Made by a program: the position numbers and the translations under genes. A stretch of 64,000 nt of DNA. It comes from CAZYAK01 sp964403335. Its GTDB lineage: Bacteria > Patescibacteriota > Gracilibacteria > Peribacterales > Peribacteraceae. The notes under the pieces are model-generated. The model saw only the letters and a program-made list of their open reading frames with translations. It did not search any database and was not told the DNA's origin. Numbering within the stretch: position 1 is the stretch's first letter; each line of letters begins with the position of its first letter. The stretch spans positions 1-64,000 of the forward strand of contig CAYOFI010000003.1 in the NCBI GenBank assembly GCA_964403335.1, given 5' to 3'. This document shows positions 42,534 to 49,825 of the stretch, piece by piece.

Positions 42534-43418
42534 ATGCGCCGTCGTACATTCACTTCTTTGATACTCACTGCTTGCGCGCTCCCGGTTGCCGCACTCGCAT
42601 ACTTCACCACTCCCAGCAGTCTGTTGGAAGCTCTGTGGATGAACGGCAGACCCATGGATATCGCGCATGAAGCGCATATATTTACCAAAGATCTCAGCAT
42701 GTCCGGATGGCTGCGCGGGGGAGTGGAGGGCAAAGATTTAGCCGGCGCGAAATCCGATCTGCGTCTGACCGTGGACGTCGCAACCGATGAAGGAACCTTG
42801 CGCATCAAAACACAAATGCGTCTGCTGAATAGCACGCTCTATGTGATGATCGACAGTATTCAGGGGCCCGATGCGGAAATATTGGGTGGATACGTCGACC
42901 CCAAACAGTGGTACGGCATTCCTTTGGAAGAGCAGAAGGACACCTACGTAGAACAATCCGGAGTATCAGAAGAAGACATGAAGAAACTGCTTTGGGATGT
43001 CGTTGACGCCATGCTCGCCCTCAAGCGCACAGCTGAGGGTGAGGGCTCGCTCTACCTGCTCTCGCTCAAGCGCAACGCGTGGAAGGACATTCAATCGGTG
43101 GTGAAGGAATTCGCGGCAGAGCATCCGGACGCACCGTTCACGCCATCCAACCGTGATCTTACGGAGCTGCGGAAGTACCTGCGCACACTCCGGCTGAGCA
43201 GCAAAATCTGGACCGATGCGACCGATGCGCCAACGGGCACCAAGTTCTATGTCTCCGCATCGGATAAGACTTTCCATGCCGTCGTGCAAGGAACATCCAC
43301 GGTACGCACAACGCCCATCACCGTCGCGGTTCCCACCAATGTGAAGTCTATCGAGGATATTATCGATTCCTCTTCACCTGAAGCCACAAAGCCGGTACGG
43401 CCCTCACGAAAAAATTGA
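42534..43418 (+). CDS. Exported hypothetical protein, 294 aa
   Basis: An N-terminal signal segment (RRRTFTSLILTACALPVAALA) is followed by a soluble domain with no family I know: beta-rich early part (KSDLRLTVDVATDEGTLRIK, LLNSTLYVMIDSIQG) then helices and further strands (GTKFYVSASDKTFHAVVQGT). A Cys in the signal region (TACALP) is not a good lipobox, so cleavage or simple anchoring is more likely. The general pattern resembles outer-face lipoproteins that test membrane or wall state, but nothing specific can be said. TACAAT lies 24 nt before the ATG. Confidence 0.65.
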   Translation: MRRRTFTSLILTACALPVAALAYFTTPSSLLEALWMNGRPMDIAHEAHIFTKDLSMSGWLRGGVEGKDLAGAKSDLRLTVDVATDEGTLRIKTQMRLLNSTLYVMIDSIQGPDAEILGGYVDPKQWYGIPLEEQKDTYVEQSGVSEEDMKKLLWDVVDAMLALKRTAEGEGSLYLLSLKRNAWKDIQSVVKEFAAEHPDAPFTPSNRDLTELRKYLRTLRLSSKIWTDATDAPTGTKFYVSASDKTFHAVVQGTSTVRTTPITVAVPTNVKSIEDIIDSSSPEATKPVRPSRKN

Positions 43419-43443
43419 CAGGACCGCGCACCATCGTATGATG
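43416..43443 (+). promoter_or_regulatory. Consensus promoter of the attenuator-like leader
   Basis: TTGACA (43416-43421), 16-nt spacer, TATGAT (43438-43443). It overlaps the stop of the preceding gene and is one of the best promoters in the window; transcription should start near 43450, at the ATG of the leader frame. Confidence 0.85.
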
Positions 43444-43451
43444 CGCGCCGA

Positions 43452-43538
43452 TGAGTCATTCAGCCTTCCCCGCCGGTACGCCCGCTACGCAGACAATGCG
43501 TATGTGCATGCGTGTCCCGCGGGCGATACGGGCTTGAG
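43452..43538 (+). CDS. Leaderless 28-aa leader peptide (predicted)
   Basis: A 28-codon frame starts 8 nt after a consensus -10 box, the spacing of other leaderless starts here. Met codons at positions 16, 18 and 20 (MRMCMR) stand immediately before codons 22-24, which form the left strand (43515-43524) of a 10-bp helix that competes with the downstream terminator. This is the arrangement of a translation-controlled attenuator. Whether it is translated is not shown; the RNA could instead bind a ligand or protein directly. Confidence 0.45.
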
Positions 43539-43574
43539 ACGGTAAAGATCTACTCAAGACCACCCCGCGGGACT
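43515..43574 (+). promoter_or_regulatory. Antiterminator helix of the 43.5-kb leader
   Basis: GTCCCGCGGG (43515-43524) is perfectly complementary to CCCGCGGGAC (43565-43574). It encloses a second hairpin, CTTGAG (43534-43539) with CTCAAG (43554-43559). The right strand overlaps the left strand of the terminator at 43562, so the two cannot form together. Confidence 0.75.
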
Positions 43575-43598
43575 CACCACGCGGAGTGTGTTTTTTTG
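43562..43598 (+). terminator. Intrinsic terminator inside the 43.5-kb leader
   Basis: CAC-C-CCGCG pairs with CGCGG-A-GTG over a 10-nt loop, followed by seven T. It stands 20 nt before the gene start at 43618 and downstream of a strong promoter, so it must be read through for the gene to be expressed. Confidence 0.8.
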
Positions 43599-43617
43599 TA
43601 TTTCTTTTTTTCTCCTT

Positions 43618-44532
43618 ATGAATTCCCCGGCACGAACGTACTTTTTCTCCGATACCTATGGCGGACAGGAAGAGCACAATCCGCTTGCTGCGCCCGATGC
43701 GGATGTCCTCATCAGCACCGACTTCGGCTCGCTCGCCGATTCCGCACACAGAGAATTCGATATTTTTGGCGCGGAGCAGGTCACCGATCATCTGCTCCGT
43801 CTCATCATCCAACAACACGATGAAATCGCGCGCCGAACCGATCTGACGCGACGGCAACGCGCGGATTTCGCGGAGGCCGGCACGGGCGTATTCATCAACT
43901 CCGCACCGCGCATCAACCGGTCGAACGGCGAACCGTTTTATGTGGCGACGTTGCGCGGCGGCGCGATCCGCATCGTCACGACACCGCTCTCGGCATTGTC
44001 CGCTGTTCGCGACGACGTGGAAACGCTCGCGTATCTTCCCAACCCGCAATCGGAAGGCGAGCACAACGGACTGTATTCCCACCGCGAACAATTCCGTTCG
44101 CGCCTGACGCCCGTACTACTCCGTACCGATACGCAATTGTCGCTGACACCTCTGGATCCGCAGTCCATCCCCGAATATCAAAAGCCCTGGCATGTCGCGT
44201 ACATCGACCGGTTCGGCAATATCATTACCTGGACGGAGGATGCAGAACGGCAATGGAACGAAATCCTCCGTGTCGGCGACGAAATGGGACAGACGCGCGA
44301 CCGTATCGCCCTGACGATCGGGGGAACGGCACACGATGTGAAAATCGGATCATCTCTCGGACAAGCCGAGCCCGGCCAGGTGTCCGTCTACAGAAACGGC
44401 AACATCGATTTGGTGCGCAAATGGGCGGCGGCAGACACGCCCCGTGAGCGACTCCGCCTGTCCGCCTATATTCTTTTTGACAGACCGCGGATCGGAGATC
44501 CATGCGGCATAGCGCATCCGGAGAGCCGATAA
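43618..44532 (+). CDS. Hypothetical protein, possibly SAM-hydrolase-like (DUF62-like)
   Basis: A 304-aa soluble protein without a secure family. The C-terminal segment HVAYIDRFGNIITWTED resembles the V-x-IDxFGNxxTN signature of the SAM hydroxide adenosyltransferase (DUF62) family, and FINSAPRINRSNGEPFYVA with an early STDFGSL recalls its N-terminal substrate-binding part; but the order and spacing are unusual. Relatives split SAM to adenosine and methionine. ATG 43618 is chosen; the frame opens at 43588 within the terminator's T-run. The gene lies behind a switch-like leader, so expression is probably conditional. Confidence 0.5.
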   Translation: MNSPARTYFFSDTYGGQEEHNPLAAPDADVLISTDFGSLADSAHREFDIFGAEQVTDHLLRLIIQQHDEIARRTDLTRRQRADFAEAGTGVFINSAPRINRSNGEPFYVATLRGGAIRIVTTPLSALSAVRDDVETLAYLPNPQSEGEHNGLYSHREQFRSRLTPVLLRTDTQLSLTPLDPQSIPEYQKPWHVAYIDRFGNIITWTEDAERQWNEILRVGDEMGQTRDRIALTIGGTAHDVKIGSSLGQAEPGQVSVYRNGNIDLVRKWAAADTPRERLRLSAYILFDRPRIGDPCGIAHPESR

Positions 44533-44575
44533 ACCCGGTATTCTTGTATCCGAATCCCTTCTATACTCTCCGCAC

Positions 44576-45421
44576 ATGCACGCCGCCGATCTCCTCACCG
44601 ACGCAGTCAAAAAGACTTCCCCTGTGTGCGTGGGACTGGATCCCATGCCGAACAACTTTCCTGAAGGCGTCAGCCGGGATCCCGAGGGGGTGATGACGTT
44701 CTGCAACGGCATCATCGATGCCGTCACGGGTATCGCCTCCTCGGTGAAGCTCCAACTGGCGTACTTCGAGGCCTTCGGCTGGCAGGGAATGAAAGCGTTT
44801 TGGGACGTGAGCGCGTATGCGAAAAGCAAAGGCTTGGTGGTGATCGCCGACGGCAAACGCAACGACATCGGCTCCACGTGCGAGGCGTATGCCGAGGCCT
44901 ATCTGCACCAAGACAGCCCCGTCGATTTCCTGACGGTCTCTCCGTACCTGGGCAGCGACGGCATCAAGCCATTCATCGATGCCGGAGCGAAGAACGGCAA
45001 AGGAATCTTTGTCCTCGTGAAGACCAGTAATGCCAGTTCCGGTGAGCTGCAAGATTTACCTGTTGGTGACGAAGTCGTGCACGAGCATCTGGCACAGCTC
45101 GTGGAAAGTTGGGCCGCGCAGCATATCGGCCCAAACACGAATCTCTCCCTTGTCGGCGCGGTCGTGGGCGCGACGTATCCGGAGGAGATGAAATATCTGC
45201 GCACGCTCATGCCGCACGTTCCGTTCCTCATTCCCGGCTACGGCGCGCAGGGCGGCACGGCGGAAGACGCCGCGCGCGGGTTCATCCCCGACGGCACGGG
45301 CGCGATCGTCGCGGCGGCACGCTCCATCATCTACGCAAGTAAAGGAAAAGACTGGCAGGAGGCGGCGCGGAAGGCGGCGGAGAAGATGGCGGGGGAGTTG
45401 AAGGCGGCTTTGAAAGCATAA
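44576..45421 (+). CDS. pyrF: Orotidine 5'-phosphate decarboxylase
   Basis: A 281-aa enzyme for the last step of UMP synthesis, of the longer group II type. The catalytic motif is VVIADGKRNDIGSTCEAYAE (Lys and Asp pair). Further markers are VCVGLDPMPNNFP at the start and LIPGYGAQGGTAEDAARGF, which binds the phosphate. TATACT (44562-44567) ends 8 nt before the ATG, so it is leaderless. No other pyrimidine gene is in the window. Confidence 0.96.
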   Translation: MHAADLLTDAVKKTSPVCVGLDPMPNNFPEGVSRDPEGVMTFCNGIIDAVTGIASSVKLQLAYFEAFGWQGMKAFWDVSAYAKSKGLVVIADGKRNDIGSTCEAYAEAYLHQDSPVDFLTVSPYLGSDGIKPFIDAGAKNGKGIFVLVKTSNASSGELQDLPVGDEVVHEHLAQLVESWAAQHIGPNTNLSLVGAVVGATYPEEMKYLRTLMPHVPFLIPGYGAQGGTAEDAARGFIPDGTGAIVAAARSIIYASKGKDWQEAARKAAEKMAGELKAALKA

Positions 45422-45479
45422 AAAAACCTGTCATGGTGAGGTGCTTGGTAATCGCAACCAAGCCTCGAACCATGACAGG
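45421..45479 (-). terminator. Long terminator hairpin of the SLH gene
   Basis: On the minus strand a long imperfect stem, CCTGTCATGGT with ACCATGACAGG and inner GCTTGGT with ACCAAGC, is followed by six T. It stands 60 nt after the stop of the SLH gene and directly behind pyrF, so it may serve both strands. Confidence 0.8.
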
Positions 45480-45497
45480 TGCACGTCTCCCTTCGAG

Positions 45498-45530
45498 GCT
45501 CCCGTTTCGATTACGGGAGCTCCTCAGGGT
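45498..45530. repeat. GCTCCCGT/ACGGGAGC hairpin with CTCAGGGTGAC tail
   Basis: A perfect 8-bp stem over TTCGATT, with CCTTCGAGG before and CTCAGGGTGAC after. Part of the same TCACCCTGAG word family as 24908. Confidence 0.65.
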
Positions 45531-45540
45531 GACATACTGT

Positions 45541-47289
45541 TTACTGGAACTTCGTGCTCCTCGCGATCGGCTGCGTCAGTTCGGTCCACGTGAATGTGGC
45601 CGATCCGTCGCTCCAGGAGATGGCACCCTGCGTGCCTACGGAACCCGGCTGATTGATGCTGACCTGAAGGAAGGGGCTCGTGGCGCCCGGAGCCAGAGAC
45701 ACATCACCGAACAAGCGCAAGGTGCGCGGGCCGCTGGTAAGCGTGCCGAGCGACTCGGGGATATTGCTGCACGTGACGATGTCGGAATTCACGGTGCATG
45801 CCACGCGGTCGGAGGTGTCCGTCGCGCCAAGCTGCCAATCGCCGACGACCACATCTGCCGACTTGCTCACTTGGAATTCTACGCTGCGCACGCGCAATTC
45901 CGTGCTTTCCACGTGGGTGCCGGCGAAGGTGAATGCGCCGACGAGCTCGTCATTGCCGATGGAGAATGAATCCGTCGCGCTGAGCGCGTTGGTGACGCCG
46001 GTGATGCGTCCCTGGGCGGTCTGATGGCCGGGGGAGACGGACTGGGACGTGGCGGTGTAGGTCGATCCGCTGTCTTCACCTTCCAAGCCGAATTGCAGGG
46101 AATCCACCACCACCAATTCATCCGATCCTCCGCCACCCGAGCCGCGCGGCTTCAGGCGCGCCTCGACGGCGAGGGTGATCTGCTTGCCCTTGGCGACCTT
46201 ATACGCGCCGCCGGAGAACGTGGCGCGGTACGTCTGCTCGCTGGAATCGTACAATTTATCCATCGGGATTTGACCGATCTCCACGCCGTTTTCATCCACG
46301 AGGAACATCGTGTCGATGGAGTTGATGTCGTCATCCAAGTGCACTTTGACGCTGCGGAGGTACACACCTTCCAGTTCATTGAAGATCTTCAGTCCCACGA
46401 TCGGCTCCGAGCGTTCGCCCAGCACCAAGAAGTGACTGCGCACCGGCAAGTCGGGCAGATTGGCTGCGCGGCTGGATGCGGACGAAGAACTGCCGCTGGA
46501 GACGGACGACGCATTGGAAGAAGAGGAGCTGCCGCGGCTGGACGTGCTCATGGAAGAAGAACTGCGGCTGCTGCTCCGCATGCTGGACGACGACCGGACG
46601 GTCTCACCGCGTTCGGCATCCCGGAACAGATCCAATTCACCCTGGTATTCCGCCACGAACGCTGCGGACAAACGCACGGCCTGACCGCGCGTGATCGCCG
46701 TATCGGCATTGGGATCTTCGCTCAAATCCACATCATGATCGGCCGCTGCATGCAGATACGTGGAGTACCACGGACCCGTCACATGGGGCAGATCGTAGCC
46801 AAAGATGCGAACCAGCATCGTGACGGCTTCGGCGTAGTTCACGGAACGTTCGGGGTGGAACTTGCCGTCGGGGTTGCCTTCAAAGAATCCACGGAATTTT
46901 CCTTCGCAGACGAATGCGCCGAACCAATCGTTGAGCGACACGTCCGGGAAACATTTCTGTCCCGAAGGGATCCCGTTGGGACCCGCGGAGAATTCTCCGC
47001 CCTCATACCACTTGTACTCGGCGCCATCCGCCGTGTGCATTTGGATGTAGAGCGAGATGACGATCTTGGCGAACTCGGCGCGATTTAAGCCCCGACTGGT
47101 CTGGAACGACCCATCAGGATTACCGGCGATGGTGCCCAAGTTTGTGAGCACGCTGATGGCGGCGGACTCGGATGCGGTAAAGCGTCCGGCGTCCGTGTAC
47201 TTGTCCGTCGCGTCCGTATAATTGAGCGCGAACGCAAGCGTCGGGGCAAGAATGCCGACCGACAGCAATGAGGCGAGAGATTTTTTCAT
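45541..47289 (-). CDS. SLH-domain surface (S-layer-like) protein
   Basis: A 582-aa exported protein. After a signal peptide (KSLASLLSVGILAPTLAFA) come two or three S-layer homology modules (about residues 40-220): FTASESAAISVLTNLGTIAG, LNRAEFAKIVISLYIQ, FPDVSLNDWFGAFVC, YAEAVTMLVRIFGYD, ITRGQAVRLSAAFVAEY. SLH modules bind pyruvylated wall polymers. A long Ser-rich linker (about 232-275) leads to a beta-rich, probably Ig-like exposed half (LRSVKVHLDDDINSIDTMFL, ELRVRSVEFQVSKSADVVVG). The DNA has a TATATT box about 24 nt before the ATG. It may be the main surface layer or an attached exoprotein. Confidence 0.9.
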   Translation of the reverse strand: MKKSLASLLSVGILAPTLAFALNYTDATDKYTDAGRFTASESAAISVLTNLGTIAGNPDGSFQTSRGLNRAEFAKIVISLYIQMHTADGAEYKWYEGGEFSAGPNGIPSGQKCFPDVSLNDWFGAFVCEGKFRGFFEGNPDGKFHPERSVNYAEAVTMLVRIFGYDLPHVTGPWYSTYLHAAADHDVDLSEDPNADTAITRGQAVRLSAAFVAEYQGELDLFRDAERGETVRSSSSMRSSSRSSSSMSTSSRGSSSSSNASSVSSGSSSSASSRAANLPDLPVRSHFLVLGERSEPIVGLKIFNELEGVYLRSVKVHLDDDINSIDTMFLVDENGVEIGQIPMDKLYDSSEQTYRATFSGGAYKVAKGKQITLAVEARLKPRGSGGGGSDELVVVDSLQFGLEGEDSGSTYTATSQSVSPGHQTAQGRITGVTNALSATDSFSIGNDELVGAFTFAGTHVESTELRVRSVEFQVSKSADVVVGDWQLGATDTSDRVACTVNSDIVTCSNIPESLGTLTSGPRTLRLFGDVSLAPGATSPFLQVSINQPGSVGTQGAISWSDGSATFTWTELTQPIARSTKFQ

Positions 47290-47411
47290 GCAGAAAGAAG
47301 GAGTAAGAAGCTAAATATACACTTCATACAACGAAGCCAGGTACGTGTACGTTACACAGTACTTCCACATTTTTATACGTATTTCCGCCGGAGGCGGCCG
47401 TTCGCGGTTTT
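47290..47411. promoter_or_regulatory. Upstream region of the SLH gene
   Basis: Contains TATATT (47319-47314, minus strand), a CTTC/GAAG hairpin over GTTGTAT next to it and the near-palindromic GTACGTGTACGT around 47342-47353. No gene is seen. The short distance to the DUF1697 gene stop means that gene's transcript runs toward this promoter. Confidence 0.45.
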
Positions 47412-47942
47412 TTACACGAATTTCAGGACCGTATTCCAATTCCGCGTCGTGACGGCTTTGCCGAATTCTTTGTCCAAAATACGCATGGCATCGACCGTAC
47501 CGGCCGTCTCGGACAAAACCAGCACGCCGGTGAGTTCACCGGAAGTCTTTGCCAGAATTCGGAAACCTTTATCGGGCGATACGTACGGAATTTTCAAACT
47601 GCTCTTCGTATTCTCCGGCAAAAACGTGACGTACAGCCGCGTCTGCGGAGTCACGCGGATTTTTGCGAACGGATCGGAGTCGATGAGTTTTTGAATCTGT
47701 GCAGACGTGCGAAGGAGGACTCCGACGGAAAATCCAAACGATTTTTCCAATTGCGTTTCGATCTTTTTGGCGAGCGCCGCCGGTTCTTTTTCCGATGCCT
47801 CAAACAGCACATTGCCCGTATTCAAGATCGTCTTCACATCCGTGAACCCCATCTTTTCCATCATCTTCTTCAAATCCGCCATCGGCACTTTCTTATTCCC
47901 GCCGACGTTGATGCCACGGAGGAGTGCGACGTATGTGCTCAT
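47412..47942 (-). CDS. DUF1697 family protein
   Basis: A 176-aa protein of the widespread uncharacterised DUF1697 family. The family marks are the N-terminal YVALLRGINVGGNKKVPMAD, then LKKMMEKMGFTDVKTILNTG and NVLF, and the closing TTRNWNTVLKF. No activity is established for the family. The frame opens 18 nt upstream, but TATACT lies inside that extension and ends 6 nt before ATG 47942, so the leaderless start gives MSTYVALLRGIN, the usual N-terminus. It is divergent from marR. Confidence 0.92.
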   Translation of the reverse strand: MSTYVALLRGINVGGNKKVPMADLKKMMEKMGFTDVKTILNTGNVLFEASEKEPAALAKKIETQLEKSFGFSVGVLLRTSAQIQKLIDSDPFAKIRVTPQTRLYVTFLPENTKSSLKIPYVSPDKGFRILAKTSGELTGVLVLSETAGTVDAMRILDKEFGKAVTTRNWNTVLKFV

Positions 47943-47983
47943 ACGAGCAGTATAGGACATGACGAAGAATCTCGTCTGTATTG

Positions 47984-48013
47984 TTGACTAATACTTCACA
48001 TATCAAGTATCAT
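47984..48013 (+). promoter_or_regulatory. marR promoter with overlapping operator
   Basis: TTGACT (47984-47989), 18 nt, TATCAT (48008-48013), then 8 nt to the ATG. The spacer holds an inverted repeat ATACTT (47991-47996) with AAGTAT (48005-48010), the size of site bound by MarR dimers, so self-repression is likely. Confidence 0.75.
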
Positions 48014-48021
48014 ACAACCAT

Positions 48022-48456
48022 ATGACTCCTATCACTCCCACCCCCTCTCTTACTTTGCTGATGAACATGGCGATCGCGCAGGCGATTGTCGGACGCCGGT
48101 TTGATCCGCAGTTGGGCGGATTGGGCTTCACGGAATTTTTGATCCTGTATCACCTCTCCAAAAATCCCGCCGGAAAAATGCGCCGCGTGGATTTAGCCGA
48201 GCACATCGGTCTGACGGCGTCGGGCGTGACACGCCTGCTGGCCCCCATGGAAAAAATCGGCTTGGTAAAGCGGGAAGCGAATGCCCAAGACGCCCGCGTG
48301 AGCTTTGTGGCCCTGGCGCCCAGCGGCAAGCGGATGCTGCAGGAATCGATGGAAAATGCGGAAGATCAGGCGGAGCAGTTGCTCTCGAATTGCACGAAGG
48401 ACGAAATACGCCATGCGTCTGATTTGCTGCTCAAACTTGGCGGGACGGTGCGGTAG
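48022..48456 (+). CDS. MarR-family transcriptional regulator
   Basis: A 144-aa winged helix-turn-helix protein. Dimer helices flank the DNA-binding core MRRVDLAEHIGLTASGVTRL and LAPMEKIGLVKREANAQDAR, with the wing at DARVSFVALAPSGKRML. Members respond to phenolics, oxidants or antibiotics; the signal here is unknown. It is leaderless behind a strong promoter whose spacer contains an inverted repeat, fitting autorepression; the divergent DUF1697 gene may share this control. Confidence 0.93.
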   Translation: MTPITPTPSLTLLMNMAIAQAIVGRRFDPQLGGLGFTEFLILYHLSKNPAGKMRRVDLAEHIGLTASGVTRLLAPMEKIGLVKREANAQDARVSFVALAPSGKRMLQESMENAEDQAEQLLSNCTKDEIRHASDLLLKLGGTVR

Positions 48457-48466
48457 GAGCAAAGAA

Positions 48467-48958
48467 TTATGACTTCCGCGAAGGAACATCGAAGACTTTT
48501 GCCGTATGGTTCGTCGCTTTCAGAAAAGTCTCCAGACCGTCATGGGAGATGACGAGAGTCGCCGTATTCACCAACGGATGACACTGAATGGCATCGGCGT
48601 TCCAGATTTTTTCATCAATGACCACTTCCACGATGCTTTGCGTATCCGCCAACAGACCCAAAACCGTCGCTGAACCCGGTTCGACTCCCAGGAATTCTTT
48701 CAGTTTTTCAGGCGAGGCAAAGCTCAGACTTTTTGCATTCAATGTCTCTCCCAACGCTTTCAGATCCACGCTTTTTTCATATCCCACCACCGCAAGAATG
48801 AACCTGCCCTTCTTGTCTTTCATAAAAAGATTCTTCGTGTGCGCGCCGGGAAGGGGCGGAACAAGTTTCTCCGCTTCTTCACACGTGAACACGGCGGGGT
48901 GTTCGCACTTTTCGTACGCTATGCCATGCCTCTGCAGGAATTCGTAGATGTCTGTCAT
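48467..48958 (-). CDS. YbaK/ProX-type aminoacyl-tRNA deacylase
   Basis: A 163-aa member of the YbaK/INS superfamily, free-standing editing proteins that remove wrong amino acids from tRNA. The form with YEFLQRHGIAYEKCEHPAVF at the start, GAHTKNLFMKDKKGRFILAV (catalytic Lys) and EPGSATVLGLL with HPLVNTATLVIS fits the PrdX (ProXp-ala) group, which deacylates Ala-tRNA-Pro. The frame opens into the tRNA-Arg gene; TATCAT ends 7 nt before ATG 48958, the chosen start. Confidence 0.92.
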   Translation of the reverse strand: MTDIYEFLQRHGIAYEKCEHPAVFTCEEAEKLVPPLPGAHTKNLFMKDKKGRFILAVVGYEKSVDLKALGETLNAKSLSFASPEKLKEFLGVEPGSATVLGLLADTQSIVEVVIDEKIWNADAIQCHPLVNTATLVISHDGLETFLKATNHTAKVFDVPSRKS

Positions 48959-49021
48959 GAGTAAAATGATATTACATGGCCAACCATCGCGGCGTAGTGC
49001 CCCAAAGGGCACGAAGCCGGA

Positions 49022-49096
49022 TGGTGTCCCCAGCAGGAATTGAACCTGCATTTACCCCTTAGGAGAGGGTCGTTCTATCCGTTGAACTACGGGGAC
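49022..49096 (-). tRNA. trnR: tRNA-Arg (anticodon CCT)
   Basis: Minus-strand cloverleaf: acceptor GTCCCCG/TGGGGAC, D-arm GTTC/GAAC, anticodon stem ACCCT/GGGGT with loop CTCCTAA, TPsi arm GCAGG-TTCAATT-CCTGC, discriminator A and encoded CCA. It reads AGG codons. Confidence 0.96.
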
Positions 49097-49159
49097 ACGA
49101 TGCATGAATGATCGCACCAAAAGAATATCCCAATTCCCCACAGTCCGCTTTGGGATTCC

Positions 49160-49687
49160 TTACGCGCCCAAGACGTAGACTTCGCGGCCTTCGACCGGGA
49201 GCGAGCCTTTCAGCTTGTACTCCTGCACGTGCTCCTTCACGCCGATGGCCTTTTGGACCGCGGCGGCGTCTTTGCCGGGGAGGAGCAGGATGACGCGGGG
49301 GTCGAATTCGTCGACCAGTTTTTGCACGAGCTTGGCGTCGTCTGCGGGGATGGCGAGGACGTCGATGTCCGGGGCGAGTTCGATCTGCTTATCGCTCCAA
49401 TCGCGCAGCGGCAGGGACAGGAATCCCATGCGGACGCCGTCGGCTTCCACCACGTAGCTGACCTGTTGTCCGTCCTCCTGACCCACACCCTTGATGGAAA
49501 TACCCGCGACGTTGTATTCGCCCGGCCAAGAAAGACATCCCTTCGTGGTGGTCTCCTCCGGGGAGGGGAGCAGAACAATGGCGCTGTCGGACGCGGCCTT
49601 GGCGCCTTCGGGCGGGAAGACGATCACGTCTTTCTCCGCGCCGGAGAGGGAAAACGAGCCGCCGGAGAGAGCATTGAACAGTAACAT
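49160..49687 (-). CDS. Beta-lactamase-fold-like protein lacking metal ligands
   Basis: A 175-aa protein whose layout resembles small MBL-fold hydrolases of the UlaG/YtkL type (SWPGEYNVAGISIKGVGQED, YVVEADGVRMGFLSLP, ELAPDIDVLAIPADDAKLVQ, FDPRVILLLPG), but the HxHxDH metal motif is absent, so it may be a non-enzymatic relative. This assignment is tentative. The frame opens inside the 9-nt repeat at 49846; TATCAT ends 7 nt before ATG 49687 (MLLFNALSGGSF), the preferred start. Confidence 0.6.
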   Translation of the reverse strand: MLLFNALSGGSFSLSGAEKDVIVFPPEGAKAASDSAIVLLPSPEETTTKGCLSWPGEYNVAGISIKGVGQEDGQQVSYVVEADGVRMGFLSLPLRDWSDKQIELAPDIDVLAIPADDAKLVQKLVDEFDPRVILLLPGKDAAAVQKAIGVKEHVQEYKLKGSLPVEGREVYVLGA

Positions 49688-49736
49688 CGGGGATATGATA
49701 GAGGGAAACTGGAGGGAGGAAAAGGCAAGGCGGGCA

Positions 49737-49825
49737 AGGGCATAGAGGGGATAGACGCCATAGAAGGAATAGAGGTACCCACCTCTATCGCGTCTATCAC
49801 TTCTATTCCGTCTATCCCCTCTATC
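49737..49825. repeat. Inverted repeat of 9-nt units, ATAGA type
   Basis: Left units GGCATAGAG, GGGATAGAC, GCCATAGAA, GGAATAGAG; right arm CTCTATCGCG, TCTATCACT, TCTATTCCG, TCTATCCCC. It lies between the murA stop, which it touches, and the next gene on the same strand, and its left flank TCTATCAT supplies the -10 box of the gene at 49687. Confidence 0.88.

Noticed and set aside
43456..44091. 211-codon minus-strand frame over the 43.6-kb gene
   Set aside because: No -10 box near its start, and it would run through the terminator and promoter structures of the plus-strand leader.
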